From assembly GCA_026724425.1 (NCBI GenBank), contig JAIUCV010000003.1, positions 57,739,088 to 57,803,087 on the forward strand: 64,000 nucleotides of DNA, in the 5' to 3' direction. The first letter of the stretch is position 1. Every line of letters begins with the position of its first letter. Position numbers and translations under genes: made by a program. Under the pieces are notes generated by a model. That model was not told where the DNA came from. It made no database searches and saw only the letters and a list, made by a program, of their open reading frames with translations. Source of the DNA: Erythrophleum ivorense. Lineage: Eukaryota > Streptophyta > Magnoliopsida > Fabales > Fabaceae. Below are positions 12,401 to 21,477 of the stretch, piece by piece.

Positions 12401-13927
12401 AATCATGGATTGTTCCAACTTAGTGTCACTCTTTACCCTGTCCGTTGCCTCATCGATGTTATCGTTGGAAATATTGGTAGTCGGAAGGTGCGATGGACTA
12501 AAGCATATAATAACAGACGAGGGAGATGGTCATGATCACATGAATTGCAGCTCTATCTTGAATTGTAGCCTTTTGGAATCTTTGTTTCCAGCTTCTCATT
12601 CTAGTACCTTTGTGCATTTGGAATCTTTGACAATCATTGGTGTTCATAAGTTGAGGTATGTGTTTGGAAAATGCTGGTGCGAAGATAATTTAACTTGCCA
12701 AAATGAAAATGTTGAGATTCGTCTCCCGGCTTTCAAAAGTCTACACCTTGAAGATGTACCAAATATGGTCAGTATTTTCACTGAAAACTATAATCTGATG
12801 GTGGCATTATCTCCAGAAGAAATTGTTTTGAAAGGATGTCCGCAGCTTCCTGTAAGATTAGTTGGGGGGCATGAAAGACAGGAAGATCTCTCAAGGAGAA
12901 AGGTGAGCCTCTTTCCAACTTGTTCTTCTAATTCATGATTGATTACTTTAAAAGAAAAATTCTTTGATACTAATATATAACTGTCGTGGCACTTACAGGC
13001 AATTCAGATGAGCCTACGCAATTTGATTAAGCTTGATTTAGAGAGCTTTGAAATAAATACAATTTATGATCTCGATGGACTTCAAATTGAAACACCAGTG
13101 AACTCGAGTTTAGAATATATGTACCTGAGAAAACTACCTGAATTAAGGGATATATGTATGGGACCCAAAAATATTCTAAGCCTCCAAAATCTTTGCGTTC
13201 TTCGAATCGCGGGATGTAAAAAATTGAAAGTTATCTTCTCTACATCTATCTTGAGAAGCCTACCCCAGTTGTTCTCGCTAGGAGTATCAGATTGCGAAGA
13301 GCTAGTGTGCATCGTTGAAGAGAATGAGCAAAATCCTGTGCATTTGCATGAAGCATGTTTCCCAAAGTTAAGGTCTATTGATGTCGAGATGTGCAAGAAT
13401 TTGAAATTCCTGTTCTCCATCTGCACATGTGGTATGCTTCCGAATCTTTGTATGTTTAGTATAGAAGATGCCCCTGAGCTGGTGCAAGTATTTGGACGCG
13501 AACAAGGTGAGACAGAAGAGCTCGTCATGGAGAATGTGCTTCCAGGACTACGCCGTGTAAAACTTACAAATCTGCCAAGCCTTCATAGTATCTGCCAAGG
13601 AATTGATTTCCAGACAGTGCAAACCCGTTTTGTGCGTGGCTGTCCCAATTTCTCTTTAACTTCAACTGAAACTACGCCCCCTGAAGGTAAGCATTCACAA
13701 AATTAATTAAATACAATTGCTAATTGCTATAATTTTTCTCATAATAATGAAATTGTTTTGTTTGGCTAGGTATACCATTACGAAATGAGAGGGAGCTGCC
13801 TCCTGCTCAGGTTAGTACCAATCAACCTACGCCACATAACATGGCTCAATTAGATGAAGGAGAAAGCACAGGGCGACAACAAACGACAATTTTGACAGAA
13901 AAACTAAACCAAAATATATCAGATTGA
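3352..13927 (+). CDS. CC-NB-ARC-LRR disease resistance protein (CNL, At4g27190/RPS2-like), multi-exon, frameshifted in NB-ARC
   Basis: This is an intracellular immune receptor of the coiled-coil NLR class. Such proteins bind ATP/ADP through NB-ARC and sense pathogen effectors with the LRRs. The exon model read from sequence is 3352-6443, 7356-8102, 10031-10381, 12318-12902, 12999-13686 and 13770-13927. Junctions are phase 0 except the last, which is phase 1. The protein would be about 1,870 residues, long for the family because LRR exons have multiplied. Motifs present are P-loop GMGGTGKTT, kinase-2 VLIILDDVWE, RNBS-B LLVTTRDRS, GKLPIA (GLPL position), RNBS-D CSLFPEDYEIP and an intact MHD. 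The reading frame breaks near 4173-4188, so the gene is either a recent pseudogene or affected by a sequence error. A second possible donor at 13811 would skip the stop at 13925 and could join the coiled-coil exons at 16821. Confidence 0.85.
6444..7355 (+). other. NLR intron 1 with duplicated splice acceptor
   Basis: The intron is bounded by CAG|GTACGTACC and ATGCAG|GCATTAAAG. Bases 7240-7322 are tandemly repeated, imperfectly, at 7323-7405 with a period of 83 bp. The acceptor plus the first exon bases therefore occur twice (AG at 7272 and 7355). The block GTTAAAAGAGTAGCAAATCA (about 6490) recurs in later introns at 8520 and 10801, showing that introns were copied along with exons. Confidence 0.75.
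7356..8102 (+). CDS. NLR LRR exon 2
   Basis: This open phase-0 exon has 249 codons, with acceptor TGCAG|GCATTAAAG and donor CCTCAG|GTCAGTACC. It encodes the irregular C-terminal LRRs typical of this CNL clade, alternating hydrophobic strands with C/N positions: REMKIKGCSNFTSFF, LERLEVKKCDGLKHI, LFELTITGCRQLKVIF, LSELVVSNCEELVHI and LRELRIEDAPELVQVF. The opening part is the founder type of the repeated exons at 10031 and 12318. The later part (PELRDISVGPKNI onwards) is paralogous to the exon at 12999. Confidence 0.8.
8103..10030 (+). other. NLR intron 2 containing a dead LRR exon relic (9346-9460)
   Basis: The intron starts GTCAGTACCAATCAATC. At 9346-9460 a sequence starting GCATTAAAGATAAAACA after a TATAG resembles the start of exon 2, but it has an in-frame TAG after eight codons and dissolves into a (TA)n tract. 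The whole block from 8103 to 10381 is repeated at 10382 to about 12530 with a period of about 2,280 bp. Confidence 0.7.
10031..10381 (+). CDS. NLR LRR exon 3 (duplicated unit A)
   Basis: This exon has 117 codons in phase 0, with acceptor AATACAG|GCATTGAAG and donor CCTCAG|GTCAGTACC. It encodes REMTIMDCSNLVSLF, LEGLVVKRCDGLKHI, the acidic DEGDGHDHMNC segment and ends in ESLPSLHSFCEGIDF. The first two thirds are nearly identical to the exon at 12318, and the sequence aligns to exon 2 with a large internal deletion. Confidence 0.75.
10382..12317 (+). other. NLR intron 3, tandem duplicate of intron 2, with a second dead exon relic (11633-11750)
   Basis: It aligns end to end with 8103-10030, including a CGCGCGTGCGCATG island (8817 and 11101) and the dead LRR exon, offset by about 2,280 bp. 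The relic starting at 11633 again lacks a usable reading frame and runs into (TA)n. Confidence 0.75.
12318..12902 (+). CDS. NLR LRR exon 4 (recombinant of duplicated unit A and another LRR module)
   Basis: This phase-0 exon has 195 codons, with acceptor AATACAG|GCATTGAAG and donor AGAAAG|GTGAGCC. Up to DEGDGHDHMNCSS it matches the exon at 10031. After that it switches to unrelated LRR sequence (LNCSLLESLFPASHS, LESLTIIGVHKLRYVFG, FKSLHLEDVPNMVSIF, EEIVLKGCPQLPVR). The abrupt change looks like a recombination or deletion joining two LRR modules in frame. Confidence 0.75.
12999..13686 (+). CDS. NLR LRR exon 5
   Basis: Acceptor ACTTACAG|GCAATTCAG, donor GAAG|GTAAGC; 229 codons plus one base (phase 1 at its end). 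It encodes LRRs NLIKLDLESFEINTIYDL, LCVLRIAGCKKLKVIF, LFSLGVSDCEELVCI and ELVQVFGREQGE, strongly paralogous to the second half of exon 2. Confidence 0.75.
13770..13927 (+). CDS. NLR terminal exon, with possible alternative donor at 13811
   Basis: Acceptor TTGGCTAG|GTATACC. Joined in phase 1, it reads IPLRNERELPPAQ, then VSTNQPTPHNMAQLDEGE, and stops with TGA at 13925-13927. The bases from 13811 (GTTAGTACCAATCAACC) resemble the intron starts at 8103 and 10382 (GTCAGTACCAATCAATC). The ancestral structure was therefore probably a splice donor after CAG at 13810, in phase 0. Whether the stop at 13927 or splicing to 16821 is used cannot be decided from sequence. A possible poly-A signal AATAAA lies at 14000-14005. 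Confidence 0.6.
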
Positions 13928-14278
13928 CCAATACAAGGATAAAAATTTGGCCCCTTGCTTATCGCCATCCTCATTTGTTCCAAATTTTGATAGAAATTCA
14001 ATAAATCCACAATGTTTTTCATTTTATGGACTAAGATTTATTAAGTTTATTAATGACTTCAACGCATTTTGTCTTCTTATTTATATCTTTTATTATTCTC
14101 AAGAGTGAAGAAGCATCAGAGGAGGTTGTTAAAAAAAGATTCGGCAATTCACAAACAGAACAATTGTTCACCAAATTTGACAGAGTCACATATATTATGC
14201 TTTCCTATAATAAAATGGACTTAAGAAACCAACAAATAGTCTCTCTCGTTTAATATACTGTAAGTTTGTTAGTGAATC
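13928..14278 (+). other. Region between NLR terminal exon and solo LTR
   Basis: This may be a 3' UTR or an intron. A short open segment after an AG at 14103 (SEEASEEVVKKRFGNSQTEQ) runs to TAA at 14251-14253. It may be an exon relic, but no matching donor was found in frame. A good-looking donor, GTAAGT, lies at 14260-14265, just upstream of the LTR insertion point. Confidence 0.4.
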
Positions 14279-16776
14279 TGTCACACCCCAAATTTTAAGT
14301 ACACATGCGCGGAAGCGGAATTTTATAGAGGAAAACTTGTGGCATTCGTTTGAATCATATGAAACATATGAGTTTTTCTTTAGAGGACATTTGTAGAAAT
14401 TTCGGCAGAGTCTCCTCTATAACGTAGACCTCCCGAAATTTCTACAAACGCTCAGACAGTACAATATAGCCCAAAAGGGCGCAATCAGACCAAAAGGAAA
14501 CATCTGGGGTGTGGGGATACCCTAACAATGATTCAGTGGAGCTATATTTACAAGGTTTTACAAAAATTCCAAACAAAAATATATATACAATCAAAAGACA
14601 CCCACAGAAGCTCCGCAGGCTCGCCAAAGGACGTCTCCAGAAGTCAGCCACTAGAAGGCGGCTGGGGGCAGACTAGAGTCCCTACTGCTCTCTGAAAAAT
14701 ATATATATATAACAAAAATGAGTCGAATACTCAGTGAATAAGCACACCGACCCTTTCAAAAATAACCATAGATCAAATAGGTTTACACATATATATATAT
14801 AGAACAAACTCTTTTTTTTTTCAAAATACACCGACGCATCTAAACAGAACCAATTGGAACACAGACGCAGAGCACACAGCTCGCGGGGGAAAATCACTAC
14901 AGACGCAAAGCTTTCAGCTTGCGAAAATAAACTGACTCCGCGTGTGGTGGCCTGCACACGGGGCTAGCACCACCCCTGCTAGCTGAGGTTCAGATCATGG
15001 TGCACCAGGGCTAACATCTACTGCTGTTAGCTACAGGGTTCTGAGCAGATAACTCCATAAAATTACCAAATAGCATTTCAGACAAAGTATGTTCAGATCA
15101 GTTTCACAGTAGGATTTCCAATTAACTCAACATCCATAAACTTGCAAAACTCCCGATTTAACTCAAATTTTGGGAAATATGCTTATGACTACATTTTTAA
15201 ATATATATATCCATAAATAGAGAATTAAGTTCGTAAAACACTGCAAGGAAACTTAATATCGAAACAAGAAATTTCTGAGTCTTTGGTCCGCATACTTACT
15301 CACCTTCCAAGAATTTATAGAGATTCCCTGACCCGTTCCTCGGCTACACCTCCACCTTCAGAATCTCCTACAATACCCGTTCACCAGAATTTAAAAAATG
15401 AACCACTCCAATTAGTTTCATACAGGACTCAGACTTATTAAAATTAAGGTAAATTCCTTGGTTCCACTTAGGAGTTAAACCAAATTTCAAAAATTAAAAG
15501 AAATGTCTACCATCATCGGGAAATTTATTCTAATTTAACAATTAAGAAAGGAGCATAGTGGGGGTTTGATCTTTAATTCAATTAGGTGTGTATACATATG
15601 CAAAATTTTTGGGAGGGATTAATATATCGAAAAGTGGGTATACCATTTAGTATGAGGAAAATCAAGTTCAAACCAACTAAAGTCACTTTTGCATCACTTT
15701 TTCTCCTGTACGAGGCTTCCCTTCAAACTGCCACAGCACAGGACAGATTACAGTGTTAATCTACAGGGAAGAGAAGCACCAGAATTTGAAATCAAAGAAG
15801 CACACATGCAACAGAATTGTTTCGCCTAAACACTAGTCCCATACAGCCACTAAATTAGCTTAAACGAAGGAAAGCAATTAGCAATTAGAAGCAAACCAGA
15901 AATGAAGTGGAAGTGGTGTTGGGATGAGACGCTGTTCAGCAACACCAAGGGAGATGAGGCGCTGAAAAAGGGTCCAGCAGGAGCATTACGCACAGCAGAA
16001 CCAGCGCTGGAATTTAGTAACTCAGGGAGCAACTTTCAGCTTAATTTTCGGACCAAAACAGCGCTGAAACAGAGGAGGAAAAACTGCAGTAGAAGGTGAA
16101 AACTGGATTAGCCAACCATGGTGCGAAACAGAGGAGAAGAATCAGAATTTCTGGCGTGGTTCCACCTCAAAACAGCAGCAACAACCTCACCCAAAACAGC
16201 AGCAGAACAGCATCAATTCAAGGAGAAGCTACAGCTGAAATTCAAGCAACATCAACGCTAAAACAGAGCAAAAGAAACGCTGAACAGAGGCAATACAGCG
16301 CTGAACAGAGAGCAAGAATTTACAGTTTTTTTGTGGTCCACCTAGCCTTCGTTCAGCAGGGAGCTTCATGCGACTAGATGAAGTAGCAGTTCTGGAGCAG
16401 GTTTACAGCATGAAGAAACAGCCAAACCATTATGCAGCAGTTCGAAGAATCAGAGAAGCCAGCGTCCAGCGAAAACAGGGGAGGATGATGTGATTTTCTG
16501 GCGGTTCAGGGATGCTGCGCTGGAGGATATACACTGCAGGAATTAGAGGAGGAAATGACCAAAACAAACCAGCTGAAGGAAGAAGGAGATGAGGGCACAT
16601 ACGTAAACTCACAGAGGAAAAAAAACCATGCGTGGCAGCTGCATGTTTTGAGTTGAAAAGTCAATCCTTCATGCATGAATTCACGTAAGTTTTTCTTCAC
16701 GTCGGGCTCCTCTCCTGCCTGCAGTTCACGTCGGTTTTATTTTCTTCCCCTCCTGCATTCACGTCGGGGTCTCACA
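14279..16776 (-). mobile_element. Solo LTR of a Tekay/Del-like Ty3/gypsy element
   Basis: On the minus strand this is a complete LTR of about 2.5 kb, starting TGTGAGACCCCGACGTGAA and ending GGGTGTGACA. It is flanked by perfect 5-bp target duplications GAATC (14274-14278 and 16777-16781). It is related along its length, but diverged, to the LTRs of the full element at 42292-52277. Shared blocks include the CACACCCCAGATGTTTC region and the ACAGCAGTAGATGTTAGCCC region, in reverse orientation. With no internal sequence left, it is the usual product of LTR-LTR recombination. Three copies of TTCACGTCGG (16696, 16725, 16758) lie in what is the 5' end of the LTR. Open frames inside it on both strands are chance. 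Confidence 0.9.
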
Positions 16777-16820
16777 GAATCTGACTTTACCAACTTATTC
16801 ATATGTTCTGGTGTGGATAG

Positions 16821-19081
16821 AGCACCAAAGCAGCAACAAATGAAATCGTTGAGCAATTTCCTATTTCTGATATACCAGCAATGACAACTCCATCATCTAA
16901 TTCAGATATGGTAAGAGCCATTCCTCAGCAAATAGTTTCTCTTAGATGTTTATATATATATATATATTTAAATACAGTAGCCTGTGGAAATGGCTTAACA
17001 GTAATGATTTTGTGCTTATATATATGAGTCTGCAAGAGCATCTAATGCGCCACTTGGTTATATATTACAAAATTTAGCTAGGAAAGAACAATGCTTTTGA
17101 AGGGATGGCACTAGAAGTAATTGCATACTAATTTACTACTTTGTGCTATGCAACAGATTATTAAGGAAACAATGGAGCCAAGTTCTCAAGAAGGTTCTAA
17201 ATCAGATGAAGCTATCATAGCAAATCAAATCATGGATTCAGAACTAAGCAACGCATCATCAACAGCATTTGATATTCCTTTAGAAAATGAATCTCTCCAC
17301 GTAAGATCACAGTCATCTCTGACATGGGTTGAATTTATGCTAAATGACATAACCTTTTGCATATTTACGTTCATTTAGGATAATTTGATTCGCAAAGAAG
17401 CCAAGAACAAAAGAATCATACTGGATCAAGAAGCAGTACCCGAAATAGGACCTGATATGCATTCTAATGATTCACAAAATGTAAACATTCTGTAGAAGAT
17501 TATATTCTAATGCTTTAGTGTCATAGAAACATCTAACTCACATATCATTCGGTGATGTGCAGAATATTGAAGCAACTGTTGCAGAAGGTCCTTCATCAGA
17601 GAAATATGACAAAGCAAGTTTATCAACTCATTCAGAACCAAAAATCTTAAATCCATACACATTAACTTCTACTAAGGTAGGTTTGTTGCATTCGTCTTAG
17701 CTTTAAATATATCTCTTGTTGCTTATTCATTCCTTGGCTTAGGAGTTCTGTGAAAAGGAATCGATGACTGATCGAGAAGCTCTCGGAGAAAGTATAAGCA
17801 CCAATGAAGCTCCTGAAAGAGTTGATAAACCATCAGATAATGCACAAAAAATTAAAGAACCTACTAATGAATGTCCTTGTAAAGAAAGATCAGACGAAAC
17901 TGCATTGGCAATCCCACCGACTATTGCTAAAATGACCTCTCCACCGGTAAATAATTACTTTTTCCATTTCCCCTCCATTGATCTTTGCACTATTGGTACT
18001 TTTACTGATTTTCATTGAGATTAATTTTTTAATGGTTTTAGATCAATTCAATCTCTAGTCCTAAGAAGCCTCAAATAGCAACGTCAGCTACTCACACAGA
18101 ATCAGGGAGCTCACAATCAGATCTATTAGATATTTCTACCCTTACTGAATTTGCACCGGTAAATTTTTAGTTTATTGCATTATTTTTGGGACATAATTTT
18201 TCTATTTCTTACCATTTTCAAGAGATAAAACTAATGCTTCTTTTAATTCGCTTTAGAGTCAAATCACGGTCAACCAAACAGAGACTCACGTTGATGTTGA
18301 AATTAATGATGACCATATAGATCCTCAACGAATTGAGGAAGATGATCTTATTAGATTATTTCGAGTAATGAAGGAAGGTGTTGACGTGGAAATTGACATG
18401 CCTTATATTTCTAAAATTGCCGCTTTTGAAGATGACAAGGTGGTTGAGGCCTTTGCTGATTTAGAAGTCTCACTGAAGATGGATCTAAATGAGATAGCTA
18501 GCTCAGAAGATTACAGTCTTCGCCTTGAAAATGCTCTCAACTTCTTGTCCACCCCTTGTTCTGAAGATGGACCTCGCTCTCGTGGCCTTAGGGTTAAAAT
18601 AGACACTCTCCACCAAGAAATCCAAAGTACTCTGTCTTCCTTCAAGCAAGCCTCTGCTACCATTGACACATTCACCAAGCTTGAAGAAAAAGAGAAGTGG
18701 ATCAATGAAGAACATTCTCAACGAGCGAAGGCAGCCACTACTCTTGTATCTGAAATTTACAAGACTGAGAATTGTATGGCTGAATTGAAGGAGCAGATAT
18801 CTAGGTTGCAGGCTGAATTGAACAGCAAAGAAAAAGAAAAGAAAGACTATGAGATCAAACTATCATCTCTTCAAGAGAAAAAGAAGAAAAGTGTTTGGGA
18901 CACCATAGGGTTCATGGAGGAGTACGAGGCTGTGAAGAAAGAGAGGTCTCTTATGGTCGAAGAAGGCCAAAGAAAAGCAAGGCAAGAACTAGAAAAGGTG
19001 GACGGTAAATGGCCTTCCTGTGTAGCCAATTTGAGGAAAACTGCATTGTTGTTGGCAATTCATCTTAAGCAGAAACTTTAA
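16821..19081 (+). CDS. Coiled-coil protein, seven phase-0 exons (stand-alone gene or 3' part of the NLR gene)
   Basis: Exons read from sequence: 16821-16910, 17157-17300, 17379-17480, 17563-17676, 17743-17946, 18042-18158 and 18257-19081. All have GT..AG introns, every junction is phase 0, and together they give 531 codons. The first six exons encode a Ser/Glu/Asp-rich, probably disordered linker. The last encodes an acidic segment (DDHIDPQRIEEDDLIRLF), then EIDMPYISKIAAFEDDKV and a long K/E-rich coiled coil (about EEKEKWINEEHSQR to QELEKVD), ending LLLAIHLKQKL. As a separate gene the first usable ATG would be at 16881, which gives a poor start because the frame is open upstream to the AG at 16820. 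That favours an upstream exon. I do not recognise a named domain. A decayed copy of the last exon is at 27844-28665. A poly-A signal AATAAA lies at 19134-19139. Confidence 0.75.
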
Positions 19082-20636
19082 TTGTTGGAGGTTGTTAATT
19101 TAATTCCAGGAAACAACAGCACGAAAAAACAAAAATAAATCTTTCGTTGTTGATGATCTTGAGCCAAATCTGGGAACTTTTTAGCGTTTGAGTCTTTATG
19201 GACCAATGTCGAATCATAATGAAATTGTGTAAGCACTACTTTTAAGTGCTTTGTTCCCCCCTTTCCTACAGTTTTAAGGTAATTTAGTAGAAGTGGTACT
19301 CCATTGGTCCCTAGTGGCAGTATTGTTTCAATGTTTCATTGATGGGTCTTTGTTATTTTCATTTCTGACTTCCTCGATGCATGCCGAATATTCAAATTAT
19401 ACTTATGTTAAATTATCCTTTAACTCTTTGTTTAATTTTTTATTAAGGCTTCCACAGAAATATACGTCTAACCGTTCTCACAGTGATCTCAATCATTCTC
19501 AAATGGAGCTCTTCGTTGCTCTCCAAATTGAACAAAGACCCCCATCCATATTGTCCAGCATATCTAATTTGAATTTTTTAAATTTAATAAATAAATACAT
19601 AATGTGCAATATAAAAAAAATTGAAAATATGATGCCAAAACAACTTTCGATGTTAAAAGTGCTTTTTAAACATAGTCCTTTTCTTTCTCTAACTTTACTT
19701 TGTGCAATGCTGGAAAAAAAACATCATCGTCTAAAGATGTTTTTGAATTATAAGTTTATATTAATCATTTTTAAAATGTAATTATGAATAAAAAATCCAA
19801 TAATGCCTTTTTAGTGGGTTGTTAAAAAGAATCCTTGTTTATATAATAATAATAATAATATGAAAGTTATGGTCATGATGAGTTTGGAGCACATGAAAAT
19901 TATATAATAATCCTTCTTTCTCTTTTGTTTTTTTTTTCGTTCTCCTCTCCTTTTTACTAAATCGCTCCTCTTTTAGCCCACAGCCATAAAAATACCAGAG
20001 ACCAATTCCACGTCTGAAACTACAGAATTGTTTTTTCTCACTTAAAATTCTAGATGTATGTGCCAGTATGAGAGATAGAGAGAGTGCATTATTCAAATAT
20101 TTAAAATAAATAAATTATTTAGTATTTCATTAAAATATTATTTTAATTTTTTAACTTTATTTATCATTTCAAATATACTTTTTAAATTTAAAATATTTTA
20201 AAATAATTTATTAAATTTTAAATTCGACTCAAATTCTAATGTCTTGTTATCATACACAATACGGATTAATTTAAAATGTCATTTTGAAATATTCCAAATT
20301 CAAGATATTAATTTGGAATAATAAATAAAGTTAATTCATCAAAATATTATTTTGACCTAAATTTTTTAAGTACAAGAAGATAATGTATAATGTTTTAATA
20401 ATACTAATGTCCATCTCTATCCACAGAATTCATATTCTTTGGCAACCCATTATTACATTTTCTACTTTTCAATTTTTTTTTCCTTCCACGTATATGGATT
20501 GCGTGCCAACTGTTAGTATGTATAGAAGTTTACAGGACAAATTTTTATTAGAAATGATGAATACATTTCAATAATGGTTATCGGTTCCCAATATAAAATG
20601 TGAAATGATGAAACATGCGCAACGTACAAATTTGGA
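19082..20636. other. 3' flank and AT-rich intergenic region
   Basis: 3' UTR-like sequence to about 19330 is also present after the pseudogene copy at 28666. An (AAT)n microsatellite lies at 19841-19860. Open frames here show no recognisable motif. I see no gene. Confidence 0.55.
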
Positions 20637-20735
20637 GTTTTATAGTTTATTATATAATAAAGCTTGATTAGTTGAAAATGTTGTAATATCTATTGTGTTT
20701 GCAAATAGTGATTATGTTGCTTTTATCCAAGATTA
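20637..20735 (+). pseudogene. AOX relic 1: piece of intron 3
   Basis: This stretch (TATAGTTTATTATATAATAAAG onwards, to TTTTATCCA) aligns with 32546-32645, which lies directly before AOX exon 4 in the second relic. Here the matching exon 4 is found only at about 26322-26381. About 5.6 kb, including a copia element, therefore separates intron and exon. Confidence 0.6.
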
Positions 20736-21231
20736 GGGATGGATTTATAATTAAATTAATGGAGGCAAAAATATTAAAAAAAAATTAATATGCTCATATA
20801 TATATATATACACACACACACACACCATACGCTATTTGACTTTCCAAATTCCATTGAAGTTGCTATTGTTATCTCCTTTTAAGAAAAGTTACCTGGCTAT
20901 TATTTGTCAATATATGGTATTGTCACATGCTTAATCCCTCTAAAACACAGTTTATAAAAGAAATAACAACAATGAAAAATAGAAAAGAAAAAAAAAAAAC
21001 TCCTGTTGTGGTTGCCCAAAAGTCATTCCTTCCACCATTTAACCCTTAAAAAAAATCAAAATTATAAATATATCATTAGCGCATTTGATTCATCCAAGTG
21101 GAATGATTATATACAATGCACTATTTATGGTGAAAAATTTGTTTTCCTATCTATAATGGCTAGACAACTTTACCGGTCTAGATAATGACCCCAAAAATAT
21201 AGAACAAATTCTTCATAGAAAAGATTAAGAA
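20736..21231. other. AT-rich sequence between AOX relic 1 and the copia element
   Basis: It contains a (TA)n(CA)n microsatellite at about 20797-20825. It is absent from the otherwise matching AOX copy at 32.6 kb. No gene seen. Confidence 0.5.
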
Positions 21232-21447
21232 TAATAGATTATCAGTTCAGTTTATATAACTAAAGTAGTTAAAGTCTAACTAAGTTAATTCATACATGTG
21301 TGAATATACAACTCATTAAACACTTTACCCCTCTGTATATATATGACTTTAACACAGCTAATGAAAGTAAAAAGTCTTTTGGCTCATTCTTTTCTTTTTC
21401 TTTTGTTTTCTCTCTGGTACTCTCTCTTTGTTCTCTGTTTCCTTGCA
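21232..21447 (+). repeat. 5' LTR of copia element
   Basis: 216 bp, with a TATA-like TGTATATATATGAC at about 21334-21347 that is conserved in the 3' LTR and is probably the element's promoter. It ends CTTGCA before the primer-binding site. Confidence 0.85.
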
Positions 21448-21459
21448 TGGTATTAGAGC
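21448..21459 (+). promoter_or_regulatory. Copia primer-binding site (initiator tRNA-Met type)
   Basis: TGGTATTAGAGC directly follows the 5' LTR. It differs by one C-to-T change from TGGTATCAGAGC, the standard plant initiator-Met site. Confidence 0.85.
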
Positions 21460-21477
21460 TTCAACGAGCCTAGAGCT

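Noticed and set aside
13082..13528. 148-codon minus-strand open frame in LRR exon 5
   Set aside because: It is exactly antisense to a well-supported LRR exon, and its Ser/Cys-rich composition is what reversing LRR codons gives.
14053..14253. 66-codon open frame after the NLR
   Set aside because: It has a hydrophobic start and then a charged stretch, but no homology or convincing splice context. It may be an exon relic, so it is mentioned but not called as a gene.
15850..16700. Several 60-90 codon open frames on both strands
   Set aside because: All lie in the solo LTR, which is non-coding in this family.
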